A stretch of 64,000 nt of DNA from Climacteris rufus (Eukaryota; Chordata; Aves; Passeriformes; Climacteridae): contig VZRZ01003844.1 in assembly GCA_013398175.1 (NCBI GenBank), forward strand, positions 572,731 to 636,730. The letters run 5' to 3'. The position numbers and the translations under genes are program-made. Shown piece after piece: positions 1 through 12,300 of the stretch; position 1 is the stretch's first letter, and each line of letters begins with the position of its first letter. The notes under the pieces were generated by a model, which was not told where the DNA came from, searched no databases, and saw only the letters and a list, made by a program, of their open reading frames with translations.

Positions 1-154
1 TTAGGCTTTTCTCACGTATTCTGTATTTATAGGTTTAACTATTTTGAATAGCTGGGTGTGTTTGTGGGGGTATAAGTCTTACCTGTTCTATATGGATCAT
101 AAGTTAAAGTTGTCTTTTATCTCTTAACTCCTATGTGTGCATGGGGAAAACTAG
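1..154 (+). other. RANBP2: RANBP2 intron (3' part, cut by window edge)
   Basis: AT-rich sequence with a pyrimidine-rich stretch (about 113-133) and an AG at 153-154 directly before the first recognisable exon. The donor of this intron lies outside the window. Confidence 0.75.
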
Positions 155-307
155 CGTTCTGTGGAGTTGAACCCAACACAGAAAGATCTTGTACTGAAGA
201 TTGCAGAATTACTATGCAATAATGACATTACTGATGGAAGAGCAAAATATTGGGTTGACAGAGCTGCTAAGCTCTTTCCTGGGAGTCCTGCTATTTACAG
301 GCTGAAG
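155..307 (+). CDS. RANBP2: RANBP2 exon 4 (TPR region)
   Basis: 153 bp, 51 codons, phase 0/0. It begins RSVELNPTQKD and ends IYRLK, followed by donor gtaagt at 308. This is part of the N-terminal TPR helices that fold Nup358 onto the pore. Confidence 0.92.
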
Positions 308-3300
308 GTAAGTTCAAAATTACCTCTGTTCTGTGGCTTGAACAAGCTTTCAGCATCTGACAAGAGTGCTTTTTGCATGTCACCTCAAGTACAACTCTTC
401 CTGGCTAAATTGGTTAAATATTTGAGTATTTCATCAAATTTCATATAATACTGGGAAGCTGTGAAGACTACTGTAGCTTGAGTGATATAGTCTGTGTAGT
501 GAAGGAAAGAAAATTGTGTGATGCTGTAGTTTCTCAAAAGACTCCTGTAGGAAATGAAATATTAACATGTTGCCTTTGTGTTTTGACAGGAGCAGTTACT
601 GGATTGTAAAGGTGAAGATGGGTGGAATCAGCTTTTTGACTTGATTCAAGCAGAACTTTATGCAAGACCAGATGATGTCTACATCAACATCAGACTAGTT
701 GCACTCTACCGTTCAAATAACAGATTAAAAGATGCTGTGCTCCATTGCCAGGAGGCAGAGAAGAGAATACCTTTGCAGTCAAGCTTGGAATGGTGTTCCT
801 GTGTTGTAGAGACATTTGAGGTGTTTAATCATATTTTGATCCTGTGGTAGTCTTCCATATCTTTTTACCTGGTCTATTTCTCTTAGTGTCATTACTCTGA
901 CAGCTATTTCTCAAGAGATTTAACTCCTTCAAATGCAAGTCTACTGAAACCAGTGGAATTACAAAATACTTCTTGTGGTTTTTTTTAATTGGAATTTTCT
1001 CCCTAAAATTAAGCTTTATAGAGCTAATGAGTTTCTAACTTCAAAAGCTGAGTTAGACACAGCAGTTCCAATAGGGATAAAATTGCTCAAGCAAATAGTT
1101 CCCTGGAACTTTGCTGCTGAAGAATATGTTAAGGTCTCACCTGTGAAACTGGATTATGCAGTAAATGCTACTAGTGTGTTTTGGAGAAGTACTGCCCTTG
1201 CCTTCATGGAAGGATGACTGTTCCTTATCCTGTGATGAACTTTCTTCTTTAGGAATATCTGGAATCTTTACAAGACTTGGAGTCTGATAAAAATAACTGG
1301 AGAACTATCAAGAAAGATCATCTGCTGGCCTATTCCAGCTTTGTCAGACTGACACTTTCTTCTGGAGATGTTCAGGAATGCAGAGAGGCACTTGAAAGGT
1401 ACTGTTTAAACTTTTCTGTAGTAACAATTCTTAGAGGGTTTTTTTTCTATGTGACCCCAAACATCTGCCAAGCTTCTGTTTCACAGCTCACCACGTTTCT
1501 GGATGGGAGAGATGGTTCTCTGTACTGGCCACCAAGAATTGTTCTCACTGGGTGTGAACCCCAGGCTGTCTTTTGATGGATATATTTGAATGGTCAGCAC
1601 ACAGCCATGGAGAAGACTCATTTATGTCCTGGGTCAATTAACTTTGTACCTTCTTTCCTTCAGTTAGAAAACATTTTGTACTTTAGCAGTTGCCTATTCC
1701 AGATTTCCCAGACCGTTGTAGAAAAACACCCACCTAAAAGACCCCAAGCAATCCAAACAAAGCAACAAAAAGAGTCAAACTGAAAAGTCAAAACTACACT
1801 CTTGTGTATCAGCTGTGTCCTAGTCTTTCTATTCTTAACTAACACAACACACTGGAATAATTAGGAACTTCGTGTATATAATATAATTGGAAGGGAGGAA
1901 ACCACCTGAAGTAAGAATACCCTCCTTCACAGAAAACTGATGTTGTTACAGCTGACTTAAAGGCTTACCATCTGTGGCCCACCTAGAGTAGTACAAAATA
2001 GTGTTTGTAGTCAATATATTAAGGTCTGTGTTTCTTTCTTGCTGTTATCTTCCCTTTCTTACTGTTTTTTACTAACTTATCTTTGTTCTTCAGTAGTGCA
2101 ATGGCTATTATATTGCTTTTTGTAAAAATGTTCTTGAGTCTGTTAATCTTGCATGAGTATTTGAAGCAGTACAGAATGAGTGAGGAATATTTACATACTC
2201 AGGGATATTTTGTTTGATTTGTTTTCTCTAACTTTGGTCATCTTGGGTTTTCTGCTTCTGATTTATTAGAGCTTTTCAAGGTGTGTGCATCTGAAGCACT
2301 TCTAGATCATGGCAATGCTGACAGCTGTTATAGTCTTGTCTGGTAATTGAATAATTGTTTTAACTTTTCTGGAAATCCTCTCCTGAGTGAGGATTGTGTA
2401 GTAATCTACAGCTACCAGAATTTCCACAGTACCTTCTATTTTTGAAGAGCCTGTTAAGCAGTATTTTGGACTTTTCTGATAAGTTAAGAAAAAGAAAGGG
2501 CAGATTAAGTAATGCCTCCTATGTGTCTCTAAATCTGCAGTAGTGAACAAGTTTATCCATGTGGATCAGGAGAATAGTTTTGAAAGTAGCTGTGCAAAAA
2601 TGTGCTGAAGGACTGTAAGTCTCTAGGTAATATTTAGTATGTTTTACTTCAATGAACAAGTTGAGAGCTTTGGTACTTTGCGATTGAGATTGTTGTCCTT
2701 CCTAGTGGCTTGAGTTTAAGCAATAGAAACAGTGCTGACCATTGACTCATGAAGTTACTTGATTCACAGCTAAATAGCATGAACCAAAATCACCTGCCAC
2801 AGCTTTTACCAGGACTCTGTTTAGAATGAGTCTTCTCTGCATTTTAGTTTTGATCGTGTACTTCAGTCAGTGAAACCGTACGTGAGCGTGGCCGATGAGT
2901 TGTCTCGTACCTACGTGGAGATGAAAGGACAGCTGTACATGCACGCTGGAACTTTGCTGCTGAAAATGGCCCAAGACAATGAGGCACAGTGGAGAGCTAT
3001 GTGTGAACTAGCAACACTGTGTTACCTCCTGAGTTTCCAGGTAAATGATTTTTTAGTCTATGCATTTAGTTGATGCTTTTCTTGAAATGTTCTTGTTGTG
3101 CATGGGTTGAACTCCTGTATGCCTGAGATGAACCAGTGTTTGTGTATCAAAAGGAGAACTGTCCTCACTCACCAAACCCTTCTCTTTCACAATTGTTTAA
3201 AAGGTGTCAAATGACACGAATAGGGTGAAAGTATATCTTCAACTGTTCCCCTTGTCAGAGTAATCTGATTCTGAAATGTTAGTGCACTTATTTCCTGCAG

Positions 3301-6300
3301 TATATTCCCTTCTTTGTAATACAACAAATACATGTGTTGAATGTTATTGCTATAGGGAGGGAAGGAGAGGAATTGAATAATTCCTGTATACTTGTTGAGT
3401 AGACAGCAGAATTAAAAAGATCAAACTTCTTTGCCTTATGTATGTGTTGCCTTGATTATCCTTTTTATACCATTGCTTGCATTGCAGGTATTACTTGCTC
3501 TTGTGTGCACTTAATGTTACTTTTAACAGCTGTAATTGCACATCCATGGGCTTTTGGTGGGATCGCTGCTCTCTTCACCCATCCCACGCAGAACCCCAGC
3601 TGCAGATACATGACAGTACCTTCAGAATGAATAATGCCTGTTTTCCAACAGTTTCCTAATGCTAAAAAGAAGCTTGTTTCCTAATTTCTAAGATCCATTT
3701 AAATGTTCTGCTGTTACTGTGAAAAATCCATTACAATTTTCTCCTTTCTTCACCAGGTTCCTAAACCAAAGTCAAAACTAATAAAGGGGGATCAAACCGG
3801 ACAAGATGTGCTAGAAATGTTGGCCTGTGATCGAAAAAGCCAGTCTGGTAATAAAAATAGCTGTATAGTTCCATTTTTGTGCTGCAGAGTTACTGTAAAG
3901 GCTAAGTGATTTGTCAGAGAACACATTTGTTACCTTGTAATGTCATGTTACAACTCCAATATGCAGTAAAACCTTGTATATTGTCACTACATACATAAAA
4001 CGAAACAGTGGTTTGGTTGTGACACCTAAAGTTATTTTTCTCCTCCTGAGCATGCTGGTAGTGTGTTTTCTCTCTTTTTCAGTAGTGGTTGGGTTTTTTC
4101 CTGGTTCTGGACTTCCTAGCATGCTAAGGTAGAATTTAGCTTTTATGGTCTGTTAAATCTGGAATTGGCTTCTGCCTGCTGATTCTATTTTTCAAGTATT
4201 GTTAGCCCCAATACAAAAATATTACTGTTTGTTTCCCTGATCTTTTAATCCTTTCACTTGTTCATCAGCTTTGTTCTTTTTCCTACCAAGTATAGACAGT
4301 TTTTCAGTGTACAAAAGTCTTAGAGGACATAGATATAAAAAAAGGAACCAACTAGGCATCAAGTTCATTTATTTCAGAATGGATTTCATTAATACAGAGT
4401 TCTGTTTGTATTACAATTTGTATTATTTATTTTAAGGTCAGTTGCAATGCCCTTAGAATAGTAATGGTAAGAGGGCTTTGTTTTCCCAAAGAACTGAATT
4501 TACAAATGCCTTGGGATTGTTGTCACTAAAAGCTTGGAAAGCCTTTGTGCTGAAACACTGACCTAATTACAGAGAGAACATACCTTAAGAGTCTGTAGGT
4601 TTCATAAGGGGAAATCCTGATTCCCATACCGCCTTCAGTAGCAAGGAACAGTCCAGTGTAGCAAATCCTACTTGCCTCGTGTTTACTGCTTTATTTATGT
4701 GAAGTGATATTTTTGTTTTCTAGGTCATATGCTGCTGAACTTAAGTCATGGCAAGCAAGACTTCTTCAAAGAGATTGTGGAATCATTTGCAAACAAGAGC
4801 GGTTCCTTTGCATTGTTTGATAGCCTGTTTGAGAGTGGAACTTGTAGGGAGAGATCTTTTATCGGCACTGATGATATTGGAAATGTCAGTACGCAACCCC
4901 CAGTGCAAGTGGAACTTAATAAATATGATATTGGTAAGAGGTGTTACCTTCTGAAACTCCACACAGCTTTGTGTACCAGAAGCTCTTCTACAAATACTTC
5001 TTACTGTAACAAAAGACAAATACCTGGTATAGCTGTCCAGAGTTGCCTTAATGTCGTAGGAGAGACTTTCACTTTATTGCAATATAAAGAAGTGCTTCTT
5101 CAATAATTCCTTAAGGATTTTTGGAGGAGTAAATAGGTTTGCTAAAATTAGTTGTCCATTGGACTGCATAAGGTGAAGATGGAAGTGGAGGAAATCTGAG
5201 AGCCACCCCCTCAGAAGCTGAAGCGGTTGATGGCTTTGAGCACTTAGAGGAACTTGATATGTTTGGCTAATCTGACATTTGTAATCCTTCATAAGGGAAA
5301 GCTGGAACCTTGATGCTCATTGGTCTGTAAAGTACCTCTGCTGCTCTGACAGAGTGAAATGTGAAACCCAGCTTTGATCAGATGGAAGTAGTGAGGACTT
5401 ACAGGAAGCTGACATTTGCATCCAATCTTGTTTCTTGCATAGGTGCTGTTCGGTTGCACAATGGCAGTCTCCAGCACCTCGTGTGGCTTGGCTTGCAGTG
5501 GAACTCGATGTCAGTCTTACCCCCCATGCGCAAGTGGTTGAAACAGCTTTTTCACTTGCCCCAAGAAACATCAAGACTTGAGACAGATGCTCCTGAATCC
5601 ATTTGCCTGTTAGACCTTGAAGTAAGTGAACTTTCCAAGTTCTTTAATGTACTATAAAATTAAGTTTTTTGGTAATTAATAACTTTGATTTTTTTAAATT
5701 AAAACAGGTATTCCTACTTGGAGTGGTATTCACTAGCAACTTACAACTGCAAGAGAAGTTTAATTCTCACTACACTGCCCATCAACCTCAATTCTTACCA
5801 CTGCCAATGTGCAAACAACTCTATACTGAAAAGCAAAGATCCTGGTGGGATGCTGTTCGTACTCTTCTTCAGAGAAAATCCATGTAAGGCTTTTTCAGTT
5901 TGAAAAGATTTGATTAAGCCTTTAGGGAGTGTCTGCTACAGCAGCTTGGATTGGTCCCAGTAGCTTCTTGTAAAAGTAATTTTTTTTAGGACATATTTTG
6001 GACATTGATGCTTTGTTTTAGTGGGGACTTAATATATTTGTAAGATTTCTAAAAACAGATTTTTCATTCCTAACAATGCATTTCTAACCTAGAGGCAAGT
6101 TAAGACTTAAGCCACAGGCTGTATTCATCAAGTAAATGGTATGTGAACAGATGACAACCAGAAAATATTAATCAAGGAATGTTTCTTCTGATATTCAGAC
6201 CGGGAACAGCAGCAAAGCTGAGGCTTATTGTACAGCATGGTATAAGTACTCTGCGAACACTGGCGAAGCACGGCCTTCAACCTGCCTTAATCATACACTG

Positions 6301-9300
6301 GGCAAAAAGCCTGCAAAAAACAGTAAGCTGAGATTATTTTTCGATGTGTAGAAGCCAAAGCGTTTTTCTTTATTTTCTAAACTATAAACAGAATTGGGGG
6401 ATGGGGGAGCAAATGAGTGTGTATTAAGAATAGCTGTTTATTTTACCAGGCAAATATGTTGCTCTAGTCACTCTATAAAGTACTCTTGTCTTAAAACTGT
6501 AGTGTTATTTTTTATATGTATATATGTTTTTTATTTTATTTTTTTTAGTTCGTATGTCACTTTATATAGCTACTCAATGTCAGAGAAGGAGTTTAGAGCC
6601 CTTAAAGAAAACAGGAGAAGGATATGTAGGAATAACGCTTTGACTTGAATTTGTTGAAATAACGTGTGCTTCTGTTCCCTTTTCTTCACCAGGGAATTAA
6701 CCTTAACTCCTTCTATGACCAGAAGGAATATATTGGACGAAGTGTCTATTACTGGAAGAAAGTTCTGCCTATGCTGGAAACTATCAAGAAGAAGAGGAGT
6801 ATTTCTGAACCTACTGATCCTCTCTTCAAACACTTCCATAGTGTAGACATTCAGGTACAGATTGATTAAGCCAAGGCCAAACAGAGGGTCTATGTCAGAA
6901 GTTTACACAGTTGTGGGATTTTTGTCTACGTTGTACAACTCCGTGTTACTACTATGAAACTCTTAAAGATGAGATTTGGTAATAGGGCTTGATAAAGGGG
7001 GATAATTCTCTCCTTATAACTGTGGTCTTACCTTTAAAATGGTACTTAAGTTTTGAAGGCACTGAATACCCTAAGTACCAAGTTTCCTGAAAAAGAATTC
7101 TCCCTGTATTATATGGAAAAAAGGTTATGTCATTCCATTGTTAGTAAGTTTTCCTTCACTTTATTTGTAGGTCTTTCAGGTTGCAGCATATGAAGAAGAG
7201 GCACATATAGCATTTGCTATGTTGGATGCAGTTGATGGCAAAACTGATGATGCTTTATTAGCATTTGAAGCTATTGAGAATGTGGTTTCATACTGGAATC
7301 TTGCTATGGTAAGTCTGTAAGTTGTGTTACCCAGTTTCTTTATTCAGTTGCCTTTGATTGATACTAATTAATCTGCATCCTGTTCTTTAGATTTTCCAGA
7401 GAAAAGCAGAAGAGATTGAAAATGATGTCATGCTGCCAGAAGAACACGAGGAGCACAAAACTTACCTTCTTAAAGCCAAGTATTACCTAATGAAGATCAT
7501 TGCAGAAAGCTCCTCAGATATGTCATTAACAGAAAAAGTAAGTAACTGTTGCCTTAAAAACTTGTTCCTAGGAATGCAGTGGCTTACTGTTTAAAAATTA
7601 AATCCTTTACATTTAGGTTAGTTTTTTTAAGACCATGCTTTGCATTAAGGCAGGTTAAATTCTGGATAACTTCTGTAATCTACTAGATCATGTAGTATCC
7701 TGGCTACCCTGTGGATGAAAGCTTTAATGTAAACAGATAGCTTTTGCCACTGTCTTTTTACAGAGGTTGATAGTGTGAAAAAATGTAATTGTTTGTGTGA
7801 ATTGTCTTCTTATGTGAATCTTAACAAATTTACAGCTTGGCTGAAAAAACCCCAGTATTTTTGTAATGAAAGTCTTGTAATTGCTCAGCCAGAACTCTGA
7901 ATGTAGTTTGCCTTGTTCTGAGGGAGAATTGCAGTCATGACTCATATTTAAATAACTTTTTAGTTGCCAGTGTCTATTGAGACTGTGAGGGAAGTGTTAG
8001 ATACAGTGATCCAGGAACTTGGTGAGAATGGTGAAGAGGGAAGTCTTGCCTTCCGAAATGGTTTGTCAAGAACTGTAGATTCAGCAGTGAAACATTCCAC
8101 TCCATCACCAAACAAGTTCTCCCTTTCTCCAACTAAGACCTACAAGGTATGTTATCCAGTTATTATTTCAGGGAATTGTTATGTTGTAAGAAAAATTCAA
8201 AAGATTCAATTAACTTCTCTTTTCCTAGTTTTCTCCAAAAACTCCTCCACAGTGGGCAGAAGACCACAGATCTATACTTCAAATGATTTGTCAGCAAGTG
8301 GAGGCTTTAAAGGTAAAAGTCCTGTAACCATATTCAATAAAGAACAGTTGGCCTTTTAGTTATGGTAAGGATCTAGTGATAAGAGCATGGGCTAACTTAC
8401 AGTTCCTAGAATCATTTTCTGTAAACATCTGCCTAAAATGAGTGCAAGAGTAAATCTTTTTGCTTAAAAGCTCTTCTTTGGGACTTGGAAGGGGTGTTGA
8501 GGTAACTCCTCTAAGGGACTGTATATAGAAAGAATTCTGCTTCTAACAGCTTGGTTCTTACTCACTTGGTTCTGGGTTTTTTTACTGGCTTGTTTTGGCT
8601 TTAGAACACAACATGAGTGCTTTATACTGCATGGGCAGATCTTGCATGATTCTGGCAGGTGTTTCTTGGCTTATGTGGGTTTTGGGTTTTCTTTTGTTTG
8701 TTTTTTTTAGGGGGGTGGTGGTGGTGTGTGTAGTTGTTTTTTATTACCACCACCCCCAGGACTGAGCATGCTTTTAAACAGCAAAAGGGTAGAAATCACA
8801 CCTTATATTTTCTTTGACAAAGACATGTGCAATATACACTTTCTCTTGCTTGGCACTCTGTCTTGATAGAATGAAATGCAAGAAATGAAACTTAATAATT
8901 CCAACACAAATGTGTCTCATCGGTGGCCTGCTGAAAACTATGGAACTGATACAATGCCAGACAGTTATCAGAGAGCACAAAATCTTCATGAAGCTCCATT
9001 AACAGGCAAGTTGCTGCAAATTTTTTACCTAAATGCTTAGCTAAATCAAGTAATACTCTTGAAAATAATGCTAAAATGTTTTAGTGATTCCCAATTAAAA
9101 ACTGATTGTTGGGAAGAGTTTGTAGAAAACAACAGGAAAAGATCAAGTGTAAACTGTTTTTCTGGTGTTCCTTTTTAGTTGCTACCACTGGCCCATCTGT
9201 GTTCTACAGCCAATCACCTGCCTATAACTCTCAGTATCTTCTGGGAACTGCTGCAACCAATGTAACACCAACAAAGGTGAGAATAAATTTATTTGCTGAA

Positions 9301-12300
9301 GTTGCTTCCAATGACATACTAAAAATGACTGGGTTTAATTCTGTACATAGTTGGATGTAATTGCAGTTCCTTATGTAGAATTTAGTGAACTTAGTTGGCA
9401 AGGCATAAACTGATAATTTGTCTTTGCCTAATTTTTGGGATATGGAGTTTGGGAGGAATAGTAAGCAAAATATATCTGTCCTACAGGGTATGTATGATAG
9501 CACTTAACTATTTGCCTCCCTTAATTGTGTGGCAAAAGAAAATGGGTTTTGCAAGGCTTTTTGTTTTCATGGAAAAGAATCTGCTTGTATGGTGCCCCTT
9601 TTTCAGTGCTTGTTCTCAAATGCCCTTCAAGTTTTAAACTAATTAGTTTAAACTACGGTAAAATCAGTTTAGGTTTAAACTGGTGCAAAAACATTCTCTT
9701 TAATGGTACATGTTAAGTTGGCTATAGCACCATAAAATTCTGTCCTATTTGTTACCAGAATAAGCAAAGCACTTGCTTTCTGCTTTTTCTTCAGCCTCCT
9801 GTCTATGGCATGAACCGACTTGCACCTCAGCCACATCTCTATTCCTATCAACCCCCACCAATGCATACACCACCTCTGCAGAACACTTCTGGTTGCATGT
9901 TTTCCCAAGAAATGTACGGCCCCCCTCTGCGTTTTGATTCTCCTGGGACTGCGCTCATTTCTCCTCGTGCAGCTGACGACTATTACAACTACAGCGTTCC
10001 ACAGGCGAGCACCAATCCAAGTCTGCCTAAACCAGGCTATTTCACAAACCGTTCAGTCACACCACCGACTTTAAAGCCTGCAGAACCAAAAGCCATGCCT
10101 AAATTCGGACAGCTGGGAGCAGCAGAAGGATCAAAACCACCTCTGCCACCACCAGCACAGCCGAGTCAGCCAACGACTTTTAAATTTAAACCTAACTTCA
10201 AGTCTAATGATGGAGACTTTACTTTTTCTTCTCCCCCTCAAGTCGCACCACAGCCTCTTAATGCACCTTTTAATAGTAGAGACAGCCTCTTGGATCTGCT
10301 GACATCTGATAAACCTTTACAGGATGACAGATACAGTGAACAAAAGCCAGTTAATGATCCTGCAAATAGTTCAAGAAATATCTTCAATTTTAGCAGTAAA
10401 CATATTCCAGGCATCTCTCTTAGAGAAAACATGGGACAAAATGCACACAAAAACTTGGGCTTTGAGAAGAATGATATGTTTAGTGTTCAAGAACCAAGCA
10501 AGCCTGTATTTATGGCTTCTAATTCAGATTTGGCCAACAGAAGTCATGAAACAGAGGGAGGAAGCATCCATGGTGGAGATGAGGATGATGATGGCCCTCA
10601 TTTTGATCCTGTGGTGCCACTTCCTGATAAGATTGAAGTAAAGACAGGTGAGGAAGATGAAGAAGAATTCTTCTGCAACAGAGCGAAGCTCTTCCGTTTT
10701 GATGCAGAATCTAAAGAATGGAAAGAAAGGGGTATTGGAAACGTGAAAATACTGAAACATAAAGTATCTGGCAAATTCCGTCTCTTAATGAGACGGGACC
10801 AAGTGCTGAAAATCTGTGCAAATCATTACATAAATACTGATATGAAATTAACTCCAAATGCTGCATCAGATAAGTCATTTGTATGGCATGCTTTAGATTA
10901 TGCAGATGAGTTGCCAAAACCAGAACAGCTTGCAATTAGATTTAAAACACCTGAGGAAGCAATGCTTTTCAAAAAAAAGTTTGAGGAGGCACAAAATATT
11001 TTAAAATCCTTGGGATCAAATGCTGGCACATCTGTGGCTCAGAGCAGTGGGACTGCAAAAGAAACAGTAAATCAGGACATGAAGGAGCCTGCCAGATCCA
11101 TTTCTGGGACCCTGAACTTGGGCTTTCAGTTCCCAAAAGATGGAGCGAGCAGTGAACCTGACAGCAAAGGGAACCTCGCAGCTACATCCACTGCATCTGG
11201 CACTACTGTTTCATTTGGAAAGGATGCTCAGCAGGGCTATTCTTCTGGAGGGTTTGGGCAGCATTTCTTGAAGAAGGATCAGTGGGAGTGTAAAGTGTGT
11301 TTAGTTCCAAATGAAGCAACTGCAAAGAATTGTGTATCATGTCAAAGTCCAAATCCAGGTGTCCGGGAAACACATGGCACCCCATTAACTGGCTCCGCAA
11401 GTTTCAAAGCAAGTGGTACCACACTGCAGGACAAATTTGGATCTGCTTTTGCTAAAAAGGAAGGTCAGTGGGACTGCTCTCTATGCCAAGCACGAAATGA
11501 AGCAAAAGATGTGAACTGTGGTTCCTGTAAGAGTCCTAAACCTCAAAATCAAGCAAATACGCCCATACCTAATGTTCAGGCATCTGCTGCTCCTGGGTTT
11601 GGTTCTGTTGCTGATACAAGTAAGCCACAGAAAAGTGGATTTGAAGGGCTTTTTGCTAAAAAGGAAGGTCAGTGGGATTGTACTACTTGTTTTGTGAGGA
11701 ATGAGGGTTCCTCACCAACCTGCATAGCCTGCCACGCACCAAATCCATCTGGTAAGCCTGCTGGTGATGCTTTGTCAGCTCCTGCATTTGGCTTGAAAAG
11801 TAAATTACCTGAACTTGATGGAGGACAGTCAGGAACAGGCTTTAAGTTTGGTCTTGAGCAAGGCAAGACACCATCATTTACATTTCAGATTTCTTCTGAT
11901 ACTGAAGCTAAGCCTGCAAAGGAAGGATTTAGCTTTTCCATGCAAGTGCCTGCAGGTGGATTTAAATTTGGGATACAGGAGTCTAGTAAAAATACCACTA
12001 AGAAAGATGAGCCATCCAAAGAGCATACAACTGGTTTCTTAAAAAGTGTTGATGAAAAAGACAAAAAGGAATTGCCTTCAGACAGTGGAATTGGATTCCA
12101 ATTTCAAGAAACAGCAGACAAGGAGAAAAGTGATTTTGTTTTGGGACAAAATAGCAGCAGTTCTACTTTTGCTGACCTTGCAAAAAGTACTCCTAGGGAA
12201 GGCTTTCAATTTGGCAAAAAGGACCCTAACTTCAAAGGCTTTTCAGGTGCAGGTGAAAAGCTGTTTTCTTCACAGAATTCTACAACAGACCACAAAGCAA

